NCBI RefSeq assembly: GCF_900100045.1
Contig: NZ_FNEA01000019.1
Span: 1 to 64,000, forward strand
Reading direction: 5' to 3'
Length of the DNA stretch: 64,000 nucleotides
Origin: Paracoccus denitrificans
GTDB lineage: Bacteria > Pseudomonadota > Alphaproteobacteria > Rhodobacterales > Rhodobacteraceae
In this document: piece by piece, positions 32,227 through 42,825 of the stretch
Layout: the number at the start of each line of letters is the position of its first letter
How positions within the stretch are numbered: the first letter of the stretch is position 1
Made by a program: the position numbers and the translations under genes
The notes under the pieces: model-generated
Told to the model about the DNA's origin: nothing
Databases searched by the model: none
The model's input: only the letters and a program-made list of their open reading frames with translations

Positions 32227-33092
32227 TTCGGCGCCGCCTCTTCTTCGCGGGCGCTGCGCTGCTTGTCGTCGTAAAAGACCAGCGGGCGCTCGTCGTCCGA
32301 CAGCACGGTCAGCGCGCGCGGATCGTCGTCCGCATGCAGATGCCGCGCGCCCAGCACGAAATGGCGCAGCACGCCGCCAAAGGCCAGGCGCAGGTTCTCG
32401 GGCGTAAAGACCTCGGCCGTCGGGCCATGGGCCAGCACGGTGTTCTTCACCAGCACCACCCGGTCGCAATATTCCGGCACCGAACCGAGGTCATGGGTCG
32501 AGACCAGCATGACCCGGCCCTCGTCCCGCATCTGCTGCAACAGCTTGATGATCGCGGATTCGGTCTTGACGTCCACGCCGGTAAAGGGCTCGTCGAGCAG
32601 GATCACCGAGGCGCCTTGCGCCAGCGCCCGCGCCAGGAAGACGCGCTTTTTCTGGCCGCCCGAAAGCTCGCCGATCTGGCGGTGGCGGAAGTCCTGCATG
32701 TTCACGCGGGCCAGCGCCTCGTCCACGGCGCGGCGGTCCTCGGGCCGCGCGCGGCGCAGAAAGCCCATATGGCCATAGCGGCCCATCATCACCACGTCCT
32801 CGACCAGCACCGGAAAGGTCCAGTCCACCTCCTCGGCCTGCGGGACATAGGCGATCAGGTTGCGGCGCAGCGCCTGCGGCACGGTCATGCCCAGCACCCG
32901 CACCTTGCCGGCGGCGGCCGGAACGAAACCCATCAGCGCCTTGAACAGCGTGGATTTCCCCGAACCGTTCACCCCCACCAGCGCCGTGACCGAGGCTTGC
33001 GGCACGGTGAAGCTTGCATCCCGCAGCGCCGTGAAGCCGTTGCGATAGGCCACCGTCAGGCCGGAGACCTCGATGCCGGGGGCGTCAGGCAT
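32223..33092 (-). CDS. sitB: Manganese/iron ABC transporter ATP-binding protein, SitB-like
   Basis: This 289-aa ATPase has Walker A LVGVNGSGKSTLFKA, Q-loop YVPQAEEVDWTFP (typical of metal ABC-3 ATPases), signature LSGGQKKRVFLARAL, Walker B VILLDEPFTGVD, and switch His in VSTHDLG. The C-terminal extension of about 50 residues is charged (DDDPRALTVLSDDERPLVFY). It overlaps the binding-protein gene by 8 bp and the SitC gene by 4 bp. Confidence 0.93.
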   Translation of the reverse strand: MPDAPGIEVSGLTVAYRNGFTALRDASFTVPQASVTALVGVNGSGKSTLFKALMGFVPAAAGKVRVLGMTVPQALRRNLIAYVPQAEEVDWTFPVLVEDVVMMGRYGHMGFLRRARPEDRRAVDEALARVNMQDFRHRQIGELSGGQKKRVFLARALAQGASVILLDEPFTGVDVKTESAIIKLLQQMRDEGRVMLVSTHDLGSVPEYCDRVVLVKNTVLAHGPTAEVFTPENLRLAFGGVLRHFVLGARHLHADDDPRALTVLSDDERPLVFYDDKQRSAREEEAAPK

Positions 33093-33990
33093 CGGAAAGC
33101 CCCCTGACGATGGTTTCCGAAGTCACGCGCAGCAGGTCCAGATAGGTCGGCACCGGCCCGTCCGGCTCGGACAGGCTGTCGACGTAAAGCACGCCGCCAT
33201 AGCGCGCCCCGGTCTCGGCCGCGATCTGCCTGGCCGGCCGGTCCGAGACGGTGCTTTCCGAAAACACCACCGGAATGTCGTGCTGCCTGATGGCATCGAC
33301 CACGCGCCGCACCTGCTGGGGGGTGCCCTGCGCATCGGCGTTGATCGGCCACAGGAACAGTTCGCGCAGGCCGAAATCCCGCGCCAGATAGGAAAACGCC
33401 CCTTCCGAGGTCACCAGCCAGCGCCGTTCTTCGGGCAGGGCGCGGGCGGCGTCGCGCAGCGGGCCGATGGTCCGCGCGATCTCGCCCTTGTAGCGGCCGG
33501 CATTGGCGCGATAGCTGCCGGTGCCCTGGGGATCGGCCTTGGACAGGGCGGCGGCGATATTGTCCACATAGACCAGCGCCGTATCCAGCGCCATCCAGGC
33601 ATGGGGGTTGGGCTTGCCGTCGTAATGCCCGCCCGAGATCGGCATCGGCTCGATCCCATCGGTCAGCGTGGCCGAGGGCAGGTCGCCCAGGTTGCGCAGG
33701 AACTGCTCGAACCACAGTTCCAGGTTCAGCCCGTTGCGCAGGATCAGGCCAGCGTCGCGCGCGCCGATCAGGTCGCTGGGCGTCGGCTCGTAATTGTGGA
33801 TCTCGGCCCCGGGCTTGGTGATCGAGACCACCTCGGCCCGGTCGCCCGCCACGTTGCGCGCCATGTCGGCGATGATGGTGAAGGTGGTCGCCACCTTGAG
33901 CTTGCCCGCCTGCGCCCGGGCAGGCCCGGGGACGATGGCGGGGGCGGCAAGCCCGGCAAGGGCGGCGGTCAGGAATGTTCTGCGCTTCAT
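33085..33990 (-). CDS. sitA: Manganese/iron-binding periplasmic protein, SitA-like
   Basis: This 301-aa cluster A-I solute-binding protein has a signal peptide (RRTFLTAALAGLAAPAIVPG). The four metal ligands of the PsaA/SitA type are visible: His65 in AEIHNYEPT, His130 in PNPHAWM, Glu196 in TSEGAFSY, and Asp271 in YVDSLS. The Glu and Asp ligands favour Mn2+/Fe2+ over Zn2+. It is the first gene of the sit operon, divergent from a Fur-family gene across a 105-bp spacer that should hold the regulated promoter. Confidence 0.94.
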   Translation of the reverse strand: MKRRTFLTAALAGLAAPAIVPGPARAQAGKLKVATTFTIIADMARNVAGDRAEVVSITKPGAEIHNYEPTPSDLIGARDAGLILRNGLNLELWFEQFLRNLGDLPSATLTDGIEPMPISGGHYDGKPNPHAWMALDTALVYVDNIAAALSKADPQGTGSYRANAGRYKGEIARTIGPLRDAARALPEERRWLVTSEGAFSYLARDFGLRELFLWPINADAQGTPQQVRRVVDAIRQHDIPVVFSESTVSDRPARQIAAETGARYGGVLYVDSLSEPDGPVPTYLDLLRVTSETIVRGLSDA

Positions 33991-34046
33991 GGTCCGATTC
34001 TTGTGCTCTGGGCTTCGTTCTGCTGCCGTTATCTGCGAACCATTCT

Positions 34047-34077
34047 CAACTGTCAAGCCAGTTGCAATTTCTTCGCA
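34047..34077. promoter_or_regulatory. Candidate Fur/Mur operator region between sitA and the regulator gene
   Basis: Two inverted elements overlap here: CAACTG-6 bp-CAGTTG at 34047-34064 (perfect arms) and the imperfect TGCAATTTCTTCGCA at 34063-34077. They lie in the 105-bp divergent spacer. Binding is not demonstrated; the spacer must contain both promoters. Confidence 0.45.
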
Positions 34078-34095
34078 TCTGGGCCAGAAAACCGC

Positions 34096-34518
34096 ATGGA
34101 GATCGAAAACCGCGCCCAAGCCTTCGAGGACGCGCTGCGCCGTGCCGGCGTGCGCATCACCCGCCAGCGCGCCGCGCTGCTGCGCGTGCTGGCAGCGGCC
34201 GAGGATCATCCCGACGCGACGCAACTGCATCAGCGCGCCATGGCGGCGGGGGCGGGGGTGTCGCTGGCGACGGTTTATCGCACGCTCTCGGCGCTCGAGA
34301 CGCAGGGCATGATCCAGAAGCTGGAATTCGAGGGCGAACCCGCCCGGTTCGAGCCCGCCGACGGCCACCACCACGACCACATGATCGATGTCGAGACCGG
34401 CGAGGTCATGGAATTCGTCAACGAGCGCATCGAGCGGCTGCAGGCCGAGATCGCCGCCGAGATGGGCTATGAGATCGTCCGCCACCGGCTGGAGCTTTAC
34501 GTCCGGCGCCGTCGATGA
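34096..34518 (+). CDS. mur: Fur-family metal-responsive regulator (probable Mur)
   Basis: This 140-aa Fur-superfamily repressor has the winged helix GVRITRQRAALLRVLAAAED, the recognition region GVSLATVYRTLSALETQGMI, and the metal-binding HHHDHMIDVETGEVMEF. The Cys-x-x-Cys structural zinc pairs of some Fur proteins are missing, as in alphaproteobacterial Mur/Fur proteins. Divergence from sitABCD strongly suggests Mn-dependent control of that operon. Its stop overlaps the start of the next gene (ATGA). Confidence 0.88.
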   Translation: MEIENRAQAFEDALRRAGVRITRQRAALLRVLAAAEDHPDATQLHQRAMAAGAGVSLATVYRTLSALETQGMIQKLEFEGEPARFEPADGHHHDHMIDVETGEVMEFVNERIERLQAEIAAEMGYEIVRHRLELYVRRRR

Positions 34519-34889
34519 GCTTGCAGGTTTTCGACAAGATCATCTCGGATCGCGGATCGCGCTATGCCGTCTCGGGCGGGCCGGCGCGGACCCGGGCCGA
34601 GGCCGAGGCGCTGCTGGCGGAACTGCGGCGCAACAAGCGTTTCGCCAAGGCCACGCACAACACCTGGGCGGCGATCCTGTCGGGCGAGGCGGTGCGCGAC
34701 GACGACGGCGAAAGCGGGGCCAGCCAGATCATCCTGCAAATGCTGGAACGCGCCGGGCTGACCGATCATGTGGTGATCGTGACGCGCTGGTATGGCGGCA
34801 AGCACCTGGGCGGCGACCGCTTTCGCCATGTCGTGGACGCGGTGCGGCACTATCTGGCGCAGGGCGAAGCACGACAGGTCGGGCGCTAA
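34515..34889 (+). CDS. IMPACT/UPF0029 (YigZ N-terminal-like) family protein
   Basis: This 124-aa protein consists of only the UPF0029 domain: KRFAKATHNTWAAIL, DDDGESGASQIILQMLERAG, VVIVTRWYGGKHLGG. In bacterial YigZ and eukaryotic IMPACT this domain is joined to others; here it stands alone. The family is linked to translation-stress signalling in eukaryotes, but bacterial function is unclear. It overlaps the Fur-type gene by 4 bp, so it may be co-induced with it. It is convergent with the DUF2237 gene with shared stop bases. Confidence 0.85.
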   Translation: MSLQVFDKIISDRGSRYAVSGGPARTRAEAEALLAELRRNKRFAKATHNTWAAILSGEAVRDDDGESGASQIILQMLERAGLTDHVVIVTRWYGGKHLGGDRFRHVVDAVRHYLAQGEARQVGR

Positions 34890-35260
34890 CCCTCGCGCCC
34901 GACCGCATGGGCCTGCAGCAGTTCCAGCGGCACGATCTCCAGCGTGCGGGCATGGGTCGCCTCCAGCACCACCTCGGGCGCGGCGAATTCCTGCGCCGCC
35001 TGCAGGAAGCGCGCGGCGCAAAGGCACCAGCGGTCGCCCGGCTTCAGCCCCTGAAAATGGAACTCCGGCCGCGGCGTGCTGAGGTCGTTGCCCAGGTATT
35101 TCGACAGTGCCAGGAATTCCGCCGTCACGATGACGCAGACCGTATGCCGGCCGCGATCCTCGGGTCCGGTATTGCAGCAGCCATCGCGGAAAAATCCGGT
35201 CAGCGGCGCCGTCGAGCAGGTCTCGAGCTTGCCGCCAAGGACGTTGAGCGCGGGGTCCAT
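34886..35260 (-). CDS. DUF2237 family protein
   Basis: This 124-aa soluble protein has the DUF2237 hallmark LNVLGGKLETCSTAPLTGFF, then RDGCCNTGPEDRGRHTVCVI and LKPGDRWCLCAARF. Several Cys residues are conserved, but no function is assigned. ATG 35260 lies 2 bp after the stop of the DUF2332 gene in the same direction, so they are co-transcribed. Its stop overlaps that of the convergent UPF0029 gene (CTAA). Confidence 0.88.
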   Translation of the reverse strand: MDPALNVLGGKLETCSTAPLTGFFRDGCCNTGPEDRGRHTVCVIVTAEFLALSKYLGNDLSTPRPEFHFQGLKPGDRWCLCAARFLQAAQEFAAPEVVLEATHARTLEIVPLELLQAHAVGREG

Positions 35261-35261
35261 G

Positions 35262-36314
35262 TCAGGTCTCCTTCGGCTGCCAGTCGATCCAGCGGGCATG
35301 GAAATCCGCCCGGCCGAGGCTCCATTCGCGCGCCGCGCCGCCGGTCCAGAGCCGCAGGGCCAGAGCCGCGCCATCGCCGCCGTCGGCCTCCATCGACAGA
35401 TGCGCCAGGGGGCGTTCGGGGCTGGCCTTCGCCCCGGCGGCCCGCAGCGCGGCCTCGATGCGTTCCCGCGTGGCGGCAGGAAAATATTGCGCCGCAACGG
35501 TGTGATAGACAAGCCTGCCATGGTCGCAAGGCTCGGCCAGCCGGGCCGGCAACCATTCGCCGGCATCGCCGCGATCCACCTGCGGCGGATGGTGCCCGGC
35601 CAGCGCCAGCGCAGCCTGCATCCGCTCCAGCCTCGCGCGCTGGTCCGCCCAGACATAGGAGAGCAGCCGCAATCCGTCCTGCGCCGGATCGAGCGGGTTC
35701 AGGTCCACGCCGCGCGCCGCCCCGATCTCCAGCGCGGCAGGGGCCGGTGCGGTGCCGCGCCATTCCGGGCTCAACAAGACTTCGGACTCGTCTCCTTCCA
35801 GAAGTGTTGGTTGATATTTTTCTGCTATAGCAAGGTTGTAGCGTGGAAAATTCAGGTTGAGTCCAGCACTGGCGCCCCGTTCCAGAAGGTCGAAGCGGTG
35901 CCTGCCCAACACGCCGCCGAGAAACCAGCATCCCGCGATCAGCACAGCGGAGCGGGCGACCTCATTGGTCTGCGGCGCATACTCGATCCATTCCAGCATA
36001 TGCGCTTGATGATTTTGAATTGCTTCGGAAATTCTTTGATGAAGCAAGCCGTCGTCCGCCGCGGCATAGGCCTTTGCCAGCCCCGGATCGCTGCCGTTCA
36101 GCACCAGCGCGTGCAGCGCGCCGCAAAGCCGCAGCGGCACCGAGTCGGCGCGGTGGCTGGGATCGCCGGCCCAGGTCCGCACCCGCTGCGCAAGCGCACC
36201 GTCATCGCCCGCCAGGATCGATGCCAGTTGCTCGCAGATCCGGGCGGTGAGCGGCGAGCCGAGCGCGCGGCAGGCCTCCGCCTGCAGGGTGAAGGCGTCG
36301 CGCCAGCCCGTCAC
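35262..36314 (-). CDS. DUF2332 family protein
   Basis: This 350-aa protein belongs to the DUF2332 family, common in alphaproteobacteria and actinobacteria, with no proven function. Recognisable parts are LLERGASAGLNLNFPRYNLA in the middle and RLVYHTVAAQYFPAATRERI toward the C-terminus. The GASAGLNL stretch resembles nucleotide or SAM binding loops, but that is only a visual impression. It overlaps pth by 4 bp and leads into DUF2237. A short AT-richer patch around 35800-36040 breaks the GC-rich codon pattern. Confidence 0.85.
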   Translation of the reverse strand: MTGWRDAFTLQAEACRALGSPLTARICEQLASILAGDDGALAQRVRTWAGDPSHRADSVPLRLCGALHALVLNGSDPGLAKAYAAADDGLLHQRISEAIQNHQAHMLEWIEYAPQTNEVARSAVLIAGCWFLGGVLGRHRFDLLERGASAGLNLNFPRYNLAIAEKYQPTLLEGDESEVLLSPEWRGTAPAPAALEIGAARGVDLNPLDPAQDGLRLLSYVWADQRARLERMQAALALAGHHPPQVDRGDAGEWLPARLAEPCDHGRLVYHTVAAQYFPAATRERIEAALRAAGAKASPERPLAHLSMEADGGDGAALALRLWTGGAAREWSLGRADFHARWIDWQPKET

Positions 36315-37018
36315 CGGAACCGCTCGGTCAGTGCCCTGAGCCGGTCGGAAAGGCTGGGCGGCTCGGCAATGGGATCGTTGGCGGGTTTCGCTGCCGGCTT
36401 TTCCGGCGATCCCTTGCCGGGGTTGTCCGGCCGCGTGCCGCTGTTGCGCGCCGGCGCCACCCGTGCCGCGACCGCGTTCATGAAGCGCGCATCGTCGCCC
36501 GCGGCCAGCGCCGCCGCCCCGTCCGAGATGCCGCGCAGCAGGTCGTCCAGCCCGGCCTGCTCGGCCTTGGCGAAATCCGACAGCACATAGCCCGCGACGC
36601 GGTCCTTGTCGCCGGGATGGCCGATGCCGATGCGCAGCCGGCGATAGCCCTCGCCGATATGCTGGTGCAGCGAGCGCAGCCCGTTATGCCCGGCATGCCC
36701 CCCGCCGGTCTTGAGCCGCACCTTGCCGGGGGCGAGGTCCAGCTCGTCATGCAGCACGATCACGTCCTGGGGCGCGAGCTTCAGATAGCGCATCGCTTCG
36801 CCCACCGACTGGCCGGACAGGTTCATGAAGGTCGCGGGCTTGAGCAGGGTGACGCGCGTCTCGCCCAGCCTGCCCTCGGCGATCTCGCCCTGAAAGCGGG
36901 CGCGCCAGGGCGAAAACCCGTGGTCGCCGGCGATGCGCTCGACCGCCATGAAACCCACATTGTGCCGGTTCGCGGCGTATTTCGCGCCCGGATTGCCCAG
37001 GCCGACGATCAGTTTCAT
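36311..37018 (-). CDS. pth: Peptidyl-tRNA hydrolase
   Basis: Pth releases tRNA from prematurely ended peptidyl-tRNA. The 235-aa protein has the family start MKLIVGLGNPGAKYAANRHN with catalytic His in NRHNVGFM, FMNLSGQSV, and VLHDELDLAPGKVRLKTGGG. The C-terminal 45 residues (from about GTRPDNPGKGSPEKPAAKPA) form a proline-rich basic extension beyond the normal enzyme of about 190 residues. It heads a pth-DUF2332-DUF2237 operon and is divergent from clpP. Confidence 0.96.
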   Translation of the reverse strand: MKLIVGLGNPGAKYAANRHNVGFMAVERIAGDHGFSPWRARFQGEIAEGRLGETRVTLLKPATFMNLSGQSVGEAMRYLKLAPQDVIVLHDELDLAPGKVRLKTGGGHAGHNGLRSLHQHIGEGYRRLRIGIGHPGDKDRVAGYVLSDFAKAEQAGLDDLLRGISDGAAALAAGDDARFMNAVAARVAPARNSGTRPDNPGKGSPEKPAAKPANDPIAEPPSLSDRLRALTERFR

Positions 37019-37213
37019 GCGTTTCTCCGTGGCTCGGGCGCCAGATTACCGGCGCCGAGCGGCAGGGGCAAATTTTATCGCTCTCTTGTCCTTCAGGTCC
37101 GGCGTTACTAAGACTCTGTCAACCTTTCGCGCCTAAGAGCGGTCAAACGGGACAAGGCCCTTGGGACGAATCGCGAAACGGCAGGCCAGGCAGGGACAAA
37201 AGCAAGGACAGAT

Positions 37214-37843
37214 ATGCAAGATCCGGCAGAATTCTACATGAACACGCTCGTCCCCATGGTCGTCGAACAGACCAGCCGGGGCGAACGCGCCTATGACATC
37301 TTCTCGCGCCTGCTGAAGGAAAGGATCATCTTCCTGTCCGGCCCGGTGCATGACGGCATGGCGACGCTGATCTCGGCGCAGCTGCTGTTCCTTGAGGCGG
37401 AAAACCCGACCAAGGACATCAGCATGTATATCAACAGCCCCGGCGGCGTAGTGACCTCGGGCCTGTCGATCTATGACACGATGCAATACATCAAGCCGCG
37501 CGTCTCGACCCTCGTGGTGGGGCAGGCGGCTTCGATGGGCTCGCTGCTCCTGTGCGCCGGCCAGCCGGGGCAGCGCTTCTCGCTCCCCAACAGCCGCGTC
37601 ATGGTCCACCAGCCCTCGGGCGGGTTCCAGGGCCAGGCGACCGACATCCTGATCCATGCGCGCGAGACCGAAAAGCTCAAGCGGCGCCTGAACGAGATCT
37701 ATGTCAAGCATACCGGCCGCACCCTGGAAGAGGTCGAGCAGGCGCTGGAGCGCGACCGCTTCATGTCGCCCGAAGAGGCCAAGGAATGGGGCCTCATCGA
37801 CGAGATCCTGGTGGCGCGCGGCAAGGCCGAGCCGGACAAGTGA
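37214..37843 (+). CDS. clpP: ATP-dependent Clp protease proteolytic subunit
   Basis: ClpP forms the double-heptamer protease core that works with ClpX and ClpA. The 209-aa protein carries the catalytic triad Ser107 in [11 protein letters not shown], His132 in [10 protein letters not shown], and Asp181 in ERDRFMS. ATG 37214 follows AAGGACAG. The gene is followed by clpX after 161 bp containing a GC hairpin, a common arrangement that lets clpX be co-transcribed or independently expressed. Confidence 0.97.
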   Translation: MQDPAEFYMNTLVPMVVEQTSRGERAYDIFSRLLKERIIFLSGPVHDGMATLISAQLLFLEAENPTKDISMYINSPGGVVTSGLSIYDTMQYIKPRVSTLVVGQAASMGSLLLCAGQPGQRFSLPNSRVMVHQPSGGFQGQATDILIHARETEKLKRRLNEIYVKHTGRTLEEVEQALERDRFMSPEEAKEWGLIDEILVARGKAEPDK

Positions 37844-37888
37844 TCACGGCTGCGGGAAGCGGCCGGGGCTGACGTTTTGGGGATTGTG

Positions 37889-37907
37889 ACGGGCCGGGGC
37901 GGCCCGT
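37889..37907 (+). terminator. GC hairpin between clpP and clpX
   Basis: ACGGGCC and GGCCCGT pair perfectly around GGGGC. No T-run follows, so it is more likely a processing or attenuation element than a full terminator. Confidence 0.4.
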
Positions 37908-38004
37908 AACATGACGGTGACGCATGGCGTGGTCTGGCCACGTCCGAAACAGGCGGTCGTCCGGCGCTTTTGCCGGGCTCCCGGGACAATACGAGGATCA
38001 ACTG

Positions 38005-39868
<1,864 letters not shown>

Positions 39869-39872
39869 GCGC

Positions 39873-40340
39873 ATGAACTCCGCCGCCGAACGGGCCGAGC
39901 TTTGGGTTGGCGCGGCGGTTCTGGCCGTGGCGGCCGGGTTTCTCGTCTGGTCCACCACCGGCAGCAGGCTGGGCGTGTCCCTGGCGGGCGGCTATGAGTT
40001 GCGCGCGGCCTTTCCCAATGTCGACGGCATCGAGGTCGGCACCGATGTCCGGGTCGCCGGCGTCAGGGTGGGGCGCGTGTCGGCCGTCGATCTGAACCCG
40101 CAGACCTACCATGCCGAGGCGCGGCTGCGCCTGCCCGACAGCATCCGCCTGCCCAGCGACAGCGCGGCGCTGATCCAGTCGGACGGGCTTCTGGGCGGGG
40201 CCTATATCGAATTGCAGCCCGGCGGCGCCCCCGACAACCTGGCGCCCGGCGACGAGATCGAGGATGTGCAGGGTGCAGTCAGCCTGATTTCGCTGATGAT
40301 GAAATTCGTGGATGCGCAAAGCACGGATGACAGCCCATGA
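39873..40340 (+). CDS. mlaD: MlaD-family lipid-asymmetry ABC substrate-binding protein
   Basis: This 155-aa protein has an N-terminal TM anchor (WVGAAVLAVAAGFLVWSTTG) and an MCE/MlaD domain with FPNVDGIEVGTDVRVAGVRV and SDGLLGGAYIELQPGG. MlaD receives phospholipids in the retrograde Mla pathway from the outer membrane. The MlaE and MlaF partners are not in this window. It overlaps the DUF2155 gene by 4 bp, forming an NDUFA12-mlaD-DUF2155 run. Confidence 0.9.
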   Translation: MNSAAERAELWVGAAVLAVAAGFLVWSTTGSRLGVSLAGGYELRAAFPNVDGIEVGTDVRVAGVRVGRVSAVDLNPQTYHAEARLRLPDSIRLPSDSAALIQSDGLLGGAYIELQPGGAPDNLAPGDEIEDVQGAVSLISLMMKFVDAQSTDDSP

Positions 40341-40828
40341 CCGACCTTCTGACCCGCGCCTGCCTGTGCCTGCTGCTGGCCGCCAGCCCCGTCCTTGCCC
40401 AGGAGGAGCCGGCCGAGGACCAGCAGTTGATGATCGACCCGGCCTTCAGCGACGATCCCGAGGCGGTCGTTCCGGCCGAGCCTTCGGCGGCCGAGCGCCA
40501 ACGCGCGGCCGAGGCCGCACGCGGGCCCGAGACGGCGCGAGGCACCGGGGCGCAACTGCGAGGCCTCGACAAGATTACCGGCAGGACGCAGGATTTCACC
40601 CTGGCCGTAGGCGAGGTGGCCGAGTTCGGCCGGCTTCAGCTCAGCCTCGCGGAATGCCGCTATCCGGCGGCGGACCCGACTTCGGATGCCTATGCCGAGC
40701 TGACGATCACCGACAGTCAGGCCAATGCGCGGCTGTTTTCGGGCTGGATGATCGCCTCGTCGCCGGCGCTCTCGTCGCTGGACGATTCCCGCTACGATGT
40801 CTGGGTGATTTCCTGCAACAGGGCCTGA
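40337..40828 (+). CDS. DUF2155 domain-containing exported protein
   Basis: This 163-aa protein has a signal peptide (TRACLCLLLAASPVLAQ), an acidic Pro/Ala linker to about residue 75, and the DUF2155 domain (LRGLDKITGRTQDFTLAVGE, SGWMIASSPALSSLDDSRYD, VWVISC). The function is unknown; the family is an alphaproteobacterial periplasmic protein often linked to the NDUFA12 and mlaD genes. Its last 37 bp overlap the 3' end of aat on the other strand. Confidence 0.87.
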   Translation: MTDLLTRACLCLLLAASPVLAQEEPAEDQQLMIDPAFSDDPEAVVPAEPSAAERQRAAEAARGPETARGTGAQLRGLDKITGRTQDFTLAVGEVAEFGRLQLSLAECRYPAADPTSDAYAELTITDSQANARLFSGWMIASSPALSSLDDSRYDVWVISCNRA

Positions 40829-41430
40829 ACGTCGGGCAGGGCATGGGCGGTGAAGTCGGCGGGAATCCGTAACGCGGCCGCCAGCCTCCGGCGATATTCA
40901 AGTCGTGGAATGGCCCGACCGCCCATCGAGGCCAGATGCGGGTTCGGATACTGCGTGTCCCAAAGCGTGAAGCCGCAGCGCGCCAGATGCGACGACATCC
41001 AGATCAGCGCCGCCTTGGAGGCGTTGCTGCGCCGCGAGAACATGCTTTCGGCAAAGAACGCCCCGCCCAGCGTCAGGCCGAACATGCCGCCGATCAGGTC
41101 CTCGCCGGCACGGATCTCCAGCGAATGGGCATGACCCATGCGGAACAGATCCTGATAAAGCGCAAGGAGCGGCGCGTTGATCCAGGTTTCCTCGCGATCG
41201 GCGCAGCCCGCCACCACCCCGGCAAAATCATTGTCGATCGTCGCGCGCCAGTCGCAATGGCGCAGAAAACGCCGCATCGAGCGCGAGACATGCACGCCCC
41301 CTACTGGCAGGATGCCGCGCAACGCCGGCTCGAACCAGTAAAGCTGGGCAGCCGAGGCGGATTCCGCCATCGGAAACACCCCCTGCGCATAGGCGGCCAG
41401 CATCCGTTCGGCGGTCAGGCCCCCGCTCAT
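40792..41430 (-). CDS. aat: Leucyl/phenylalanyl-tRNA-protein transferase
   Basis: Aat adds Leu or Phe to N-terminal Arg or Lys and so creates N-degrons for ClpAP. The 212-aa length is normal. Diagnostic parts are AYAQGVFPMAE, YWFEPALRGILP, SLEIRAGEDLIGGMFGLTLG and FAESMFSRRSNASK. It follows accB-accC on the same strand with 35 bp to the accC stop, an arrangement seen in Rhodobacterales. The C-terminal coding overlaps the DUF2155 gene tail-to-tail. Confidence 0.96.
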   Translation of the reverse strand: MSGGLTAERMLAAYAQGVFPMAESASAAQLYWFEPALRGILPVGGVHVSRSMRRFLRHCDWRATIDNDFAGVVAGCADREETWINAPLLALYQDLFRMGHAHSLEIRAGEDLIGGMFGLTLGGAFFAESMFSRRSNASKAALIWMSSHLARCGFTLWDTQYPNPHLASMGGRAIPRLEYRRRLAAALRIPADFTAHALPDVQALLQEITQTS

Positions 41431-41465
41431 GCAGGGACCGCCTGTCGCGCCGGCTGCCGCATCGC

Positions 41466-42818
41466 TCAGGCGCTGACGGCCATCTCGGCCAGCCAGCGCT
41501 CCAGCCAGTGGATCGAATACTCGCCGTTCTGGATGTCGGGATTTTCGATCAGCGCCCGGAACAGCGGCACGGTGGTGTCGATCCCGTCCACGATCAACTC
41601 GCCCAAGGCGCGGTTCAGCCGCGCCAGCGCCTCGGGGCGGTCGCGGCCATGCACGATCAGCTTGCCGATCAGGCTGTCGTAATAGGGCGGGATGCGATAG
41701 CCGTCATAGATCGCCGAATCCATTCGCACGCCCAAGCCCCCCGGCGCGTGATATTGCGAGATCGTGCCGGGCGAAGGGGTGAAGTTCGGCAGCTTCTCGG
41801 CGTTGATCCGCACTTCGATGGCATGGCCGTGGATCTGCAGATCTTCCTGGCGGAACTCCATCTCCTCGCCGGCGGCGACCAGGATCTGCTGGCGCACCAG
41901 GTCGACGCCGAAGATCGCCTCGGTCACAGGATGCTCGACCTGGAGGCGGGTGTTCATCTCGATGAAATAGAACTCGCCGTCCTCGAACAGGAATTCGATG
42001 GTGCCGGCGCCGCGATAGCCGATCTTGGCCATGGCATTGGCGCAGATGCCGCCGATGCGGGCGCGCTGCTCGGCGGTGATGACCGGGCCGGGCGCCTCTT
42101 CGAAGACCTTCTGGTGGCGGCGTTGCAGCGAACAGTCGCGCTCGCCCAGATGCACGGCGCGGCCGCGGCCGTCGCCAAAGACCTGGACCTCGATATGGCG
42201 CGGGCGCTGCAGGTATTTCTCGATATAGACCTCGTCGTTGCCGAAGGCGGCCTTGGCCTCGGCGCGGGCGGTGCGGAAGGCGGTCTCCAGCGCGGCCTCG
42301 TCATGGGCGACCTTCATGCCACGCCCGCCGCCGCCGGCAGTGGCCTTGATGATGACGGGATAGCCGATCTGGGCGGCGACCTGCCGCGCCGCAGCCACGT
42401 CCGCCACGCCGCCGTCCGAGCCGGGCACCACCGGGATGCCCAGCGACTTGGCGGTTTCCTTGGCGGTGATCTTGTCGCCCATGATGCGGATATGTTCCGC
42501 CGAGGGGCCGATGAAGGTGATGCCGTGATCCTCGACCATCTGCACGAAGCTGGCGTTTTCCGACAGGAAGCCATAGCCGGGATGCACGGCCTGGGCGCCG
42601 GTGATCTCGCAGGCCGAGATGATGGCGGGTTGCGACAGGTAGCTGTCGGTCGAGGGCGGCGGGCCGATGCAGACGGATTCGTCGGCCATGCGCACATGCA
42701 TGGCATCGGCATCGGCGGTGGAATGCACCGCGACCGAGGCGATGCCCATTTCGCGGCAGGCGCGGATCACGCGCAGCGCGATCTCGCCTCGGTTGGCGAT
42801 CAGGATCTTGTCGAACAT
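41466..42818 (-). CDS. accC: Acetyl-CoA carboxylase, biotin carboxylase subunit
   Basis: AccC carboxylates biotin on BCCP using ATP and bicarbonate, the first half-reaction of fatty acid synthesis. The 450-aa protein shows [20 protein letters not shown], the Gly-rich ATP loop [32 protein letters not shown] and the catalytic [14 protein letters not shown]. It begins 7 bp after the accB stop and is followed by aat. Confidence 0.98.
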   Translation of the reverse strand: MFDKILIANRGEIALRVIRACREMGIASVAVHSTADADAMHVRMADESVCIGPPPSTDSYLSQPAIISACEITGAQAVHPGYGFLSENASFVQMVEDHGITFIGPSAEHIRIMGDKITAKETAKSLGIPVVPGSDGGVADVAAARQVAAQIGYPVIIKATAGGGGRGMKVAHDEAALETAFRTARAEAKAAFGNDEVYIEKYLQRPRHIEVQVFGDGRGRAVHLGERDCSLQRRHQKVFEEAPGPVITAEQRARIGGICANAMAKIGYRGAGTIEFLFEDGEFYFIEMNTRLQVEHPVTEAIFGVDLVRQQILVAAGEEMEFRQEDLQIHGHAIEVRINAEKLPNFTPSPGTISQYHAPGGLGVRMDSAIYDGYRIPPYYDSLIGKLIVHGRDRPEALARLNRALGELIVDGIDTTVPLFRALIENPDIQNGEYSIHWLERWLAEMAVSA

Positions 42819-42825
42819 CCGCGCC

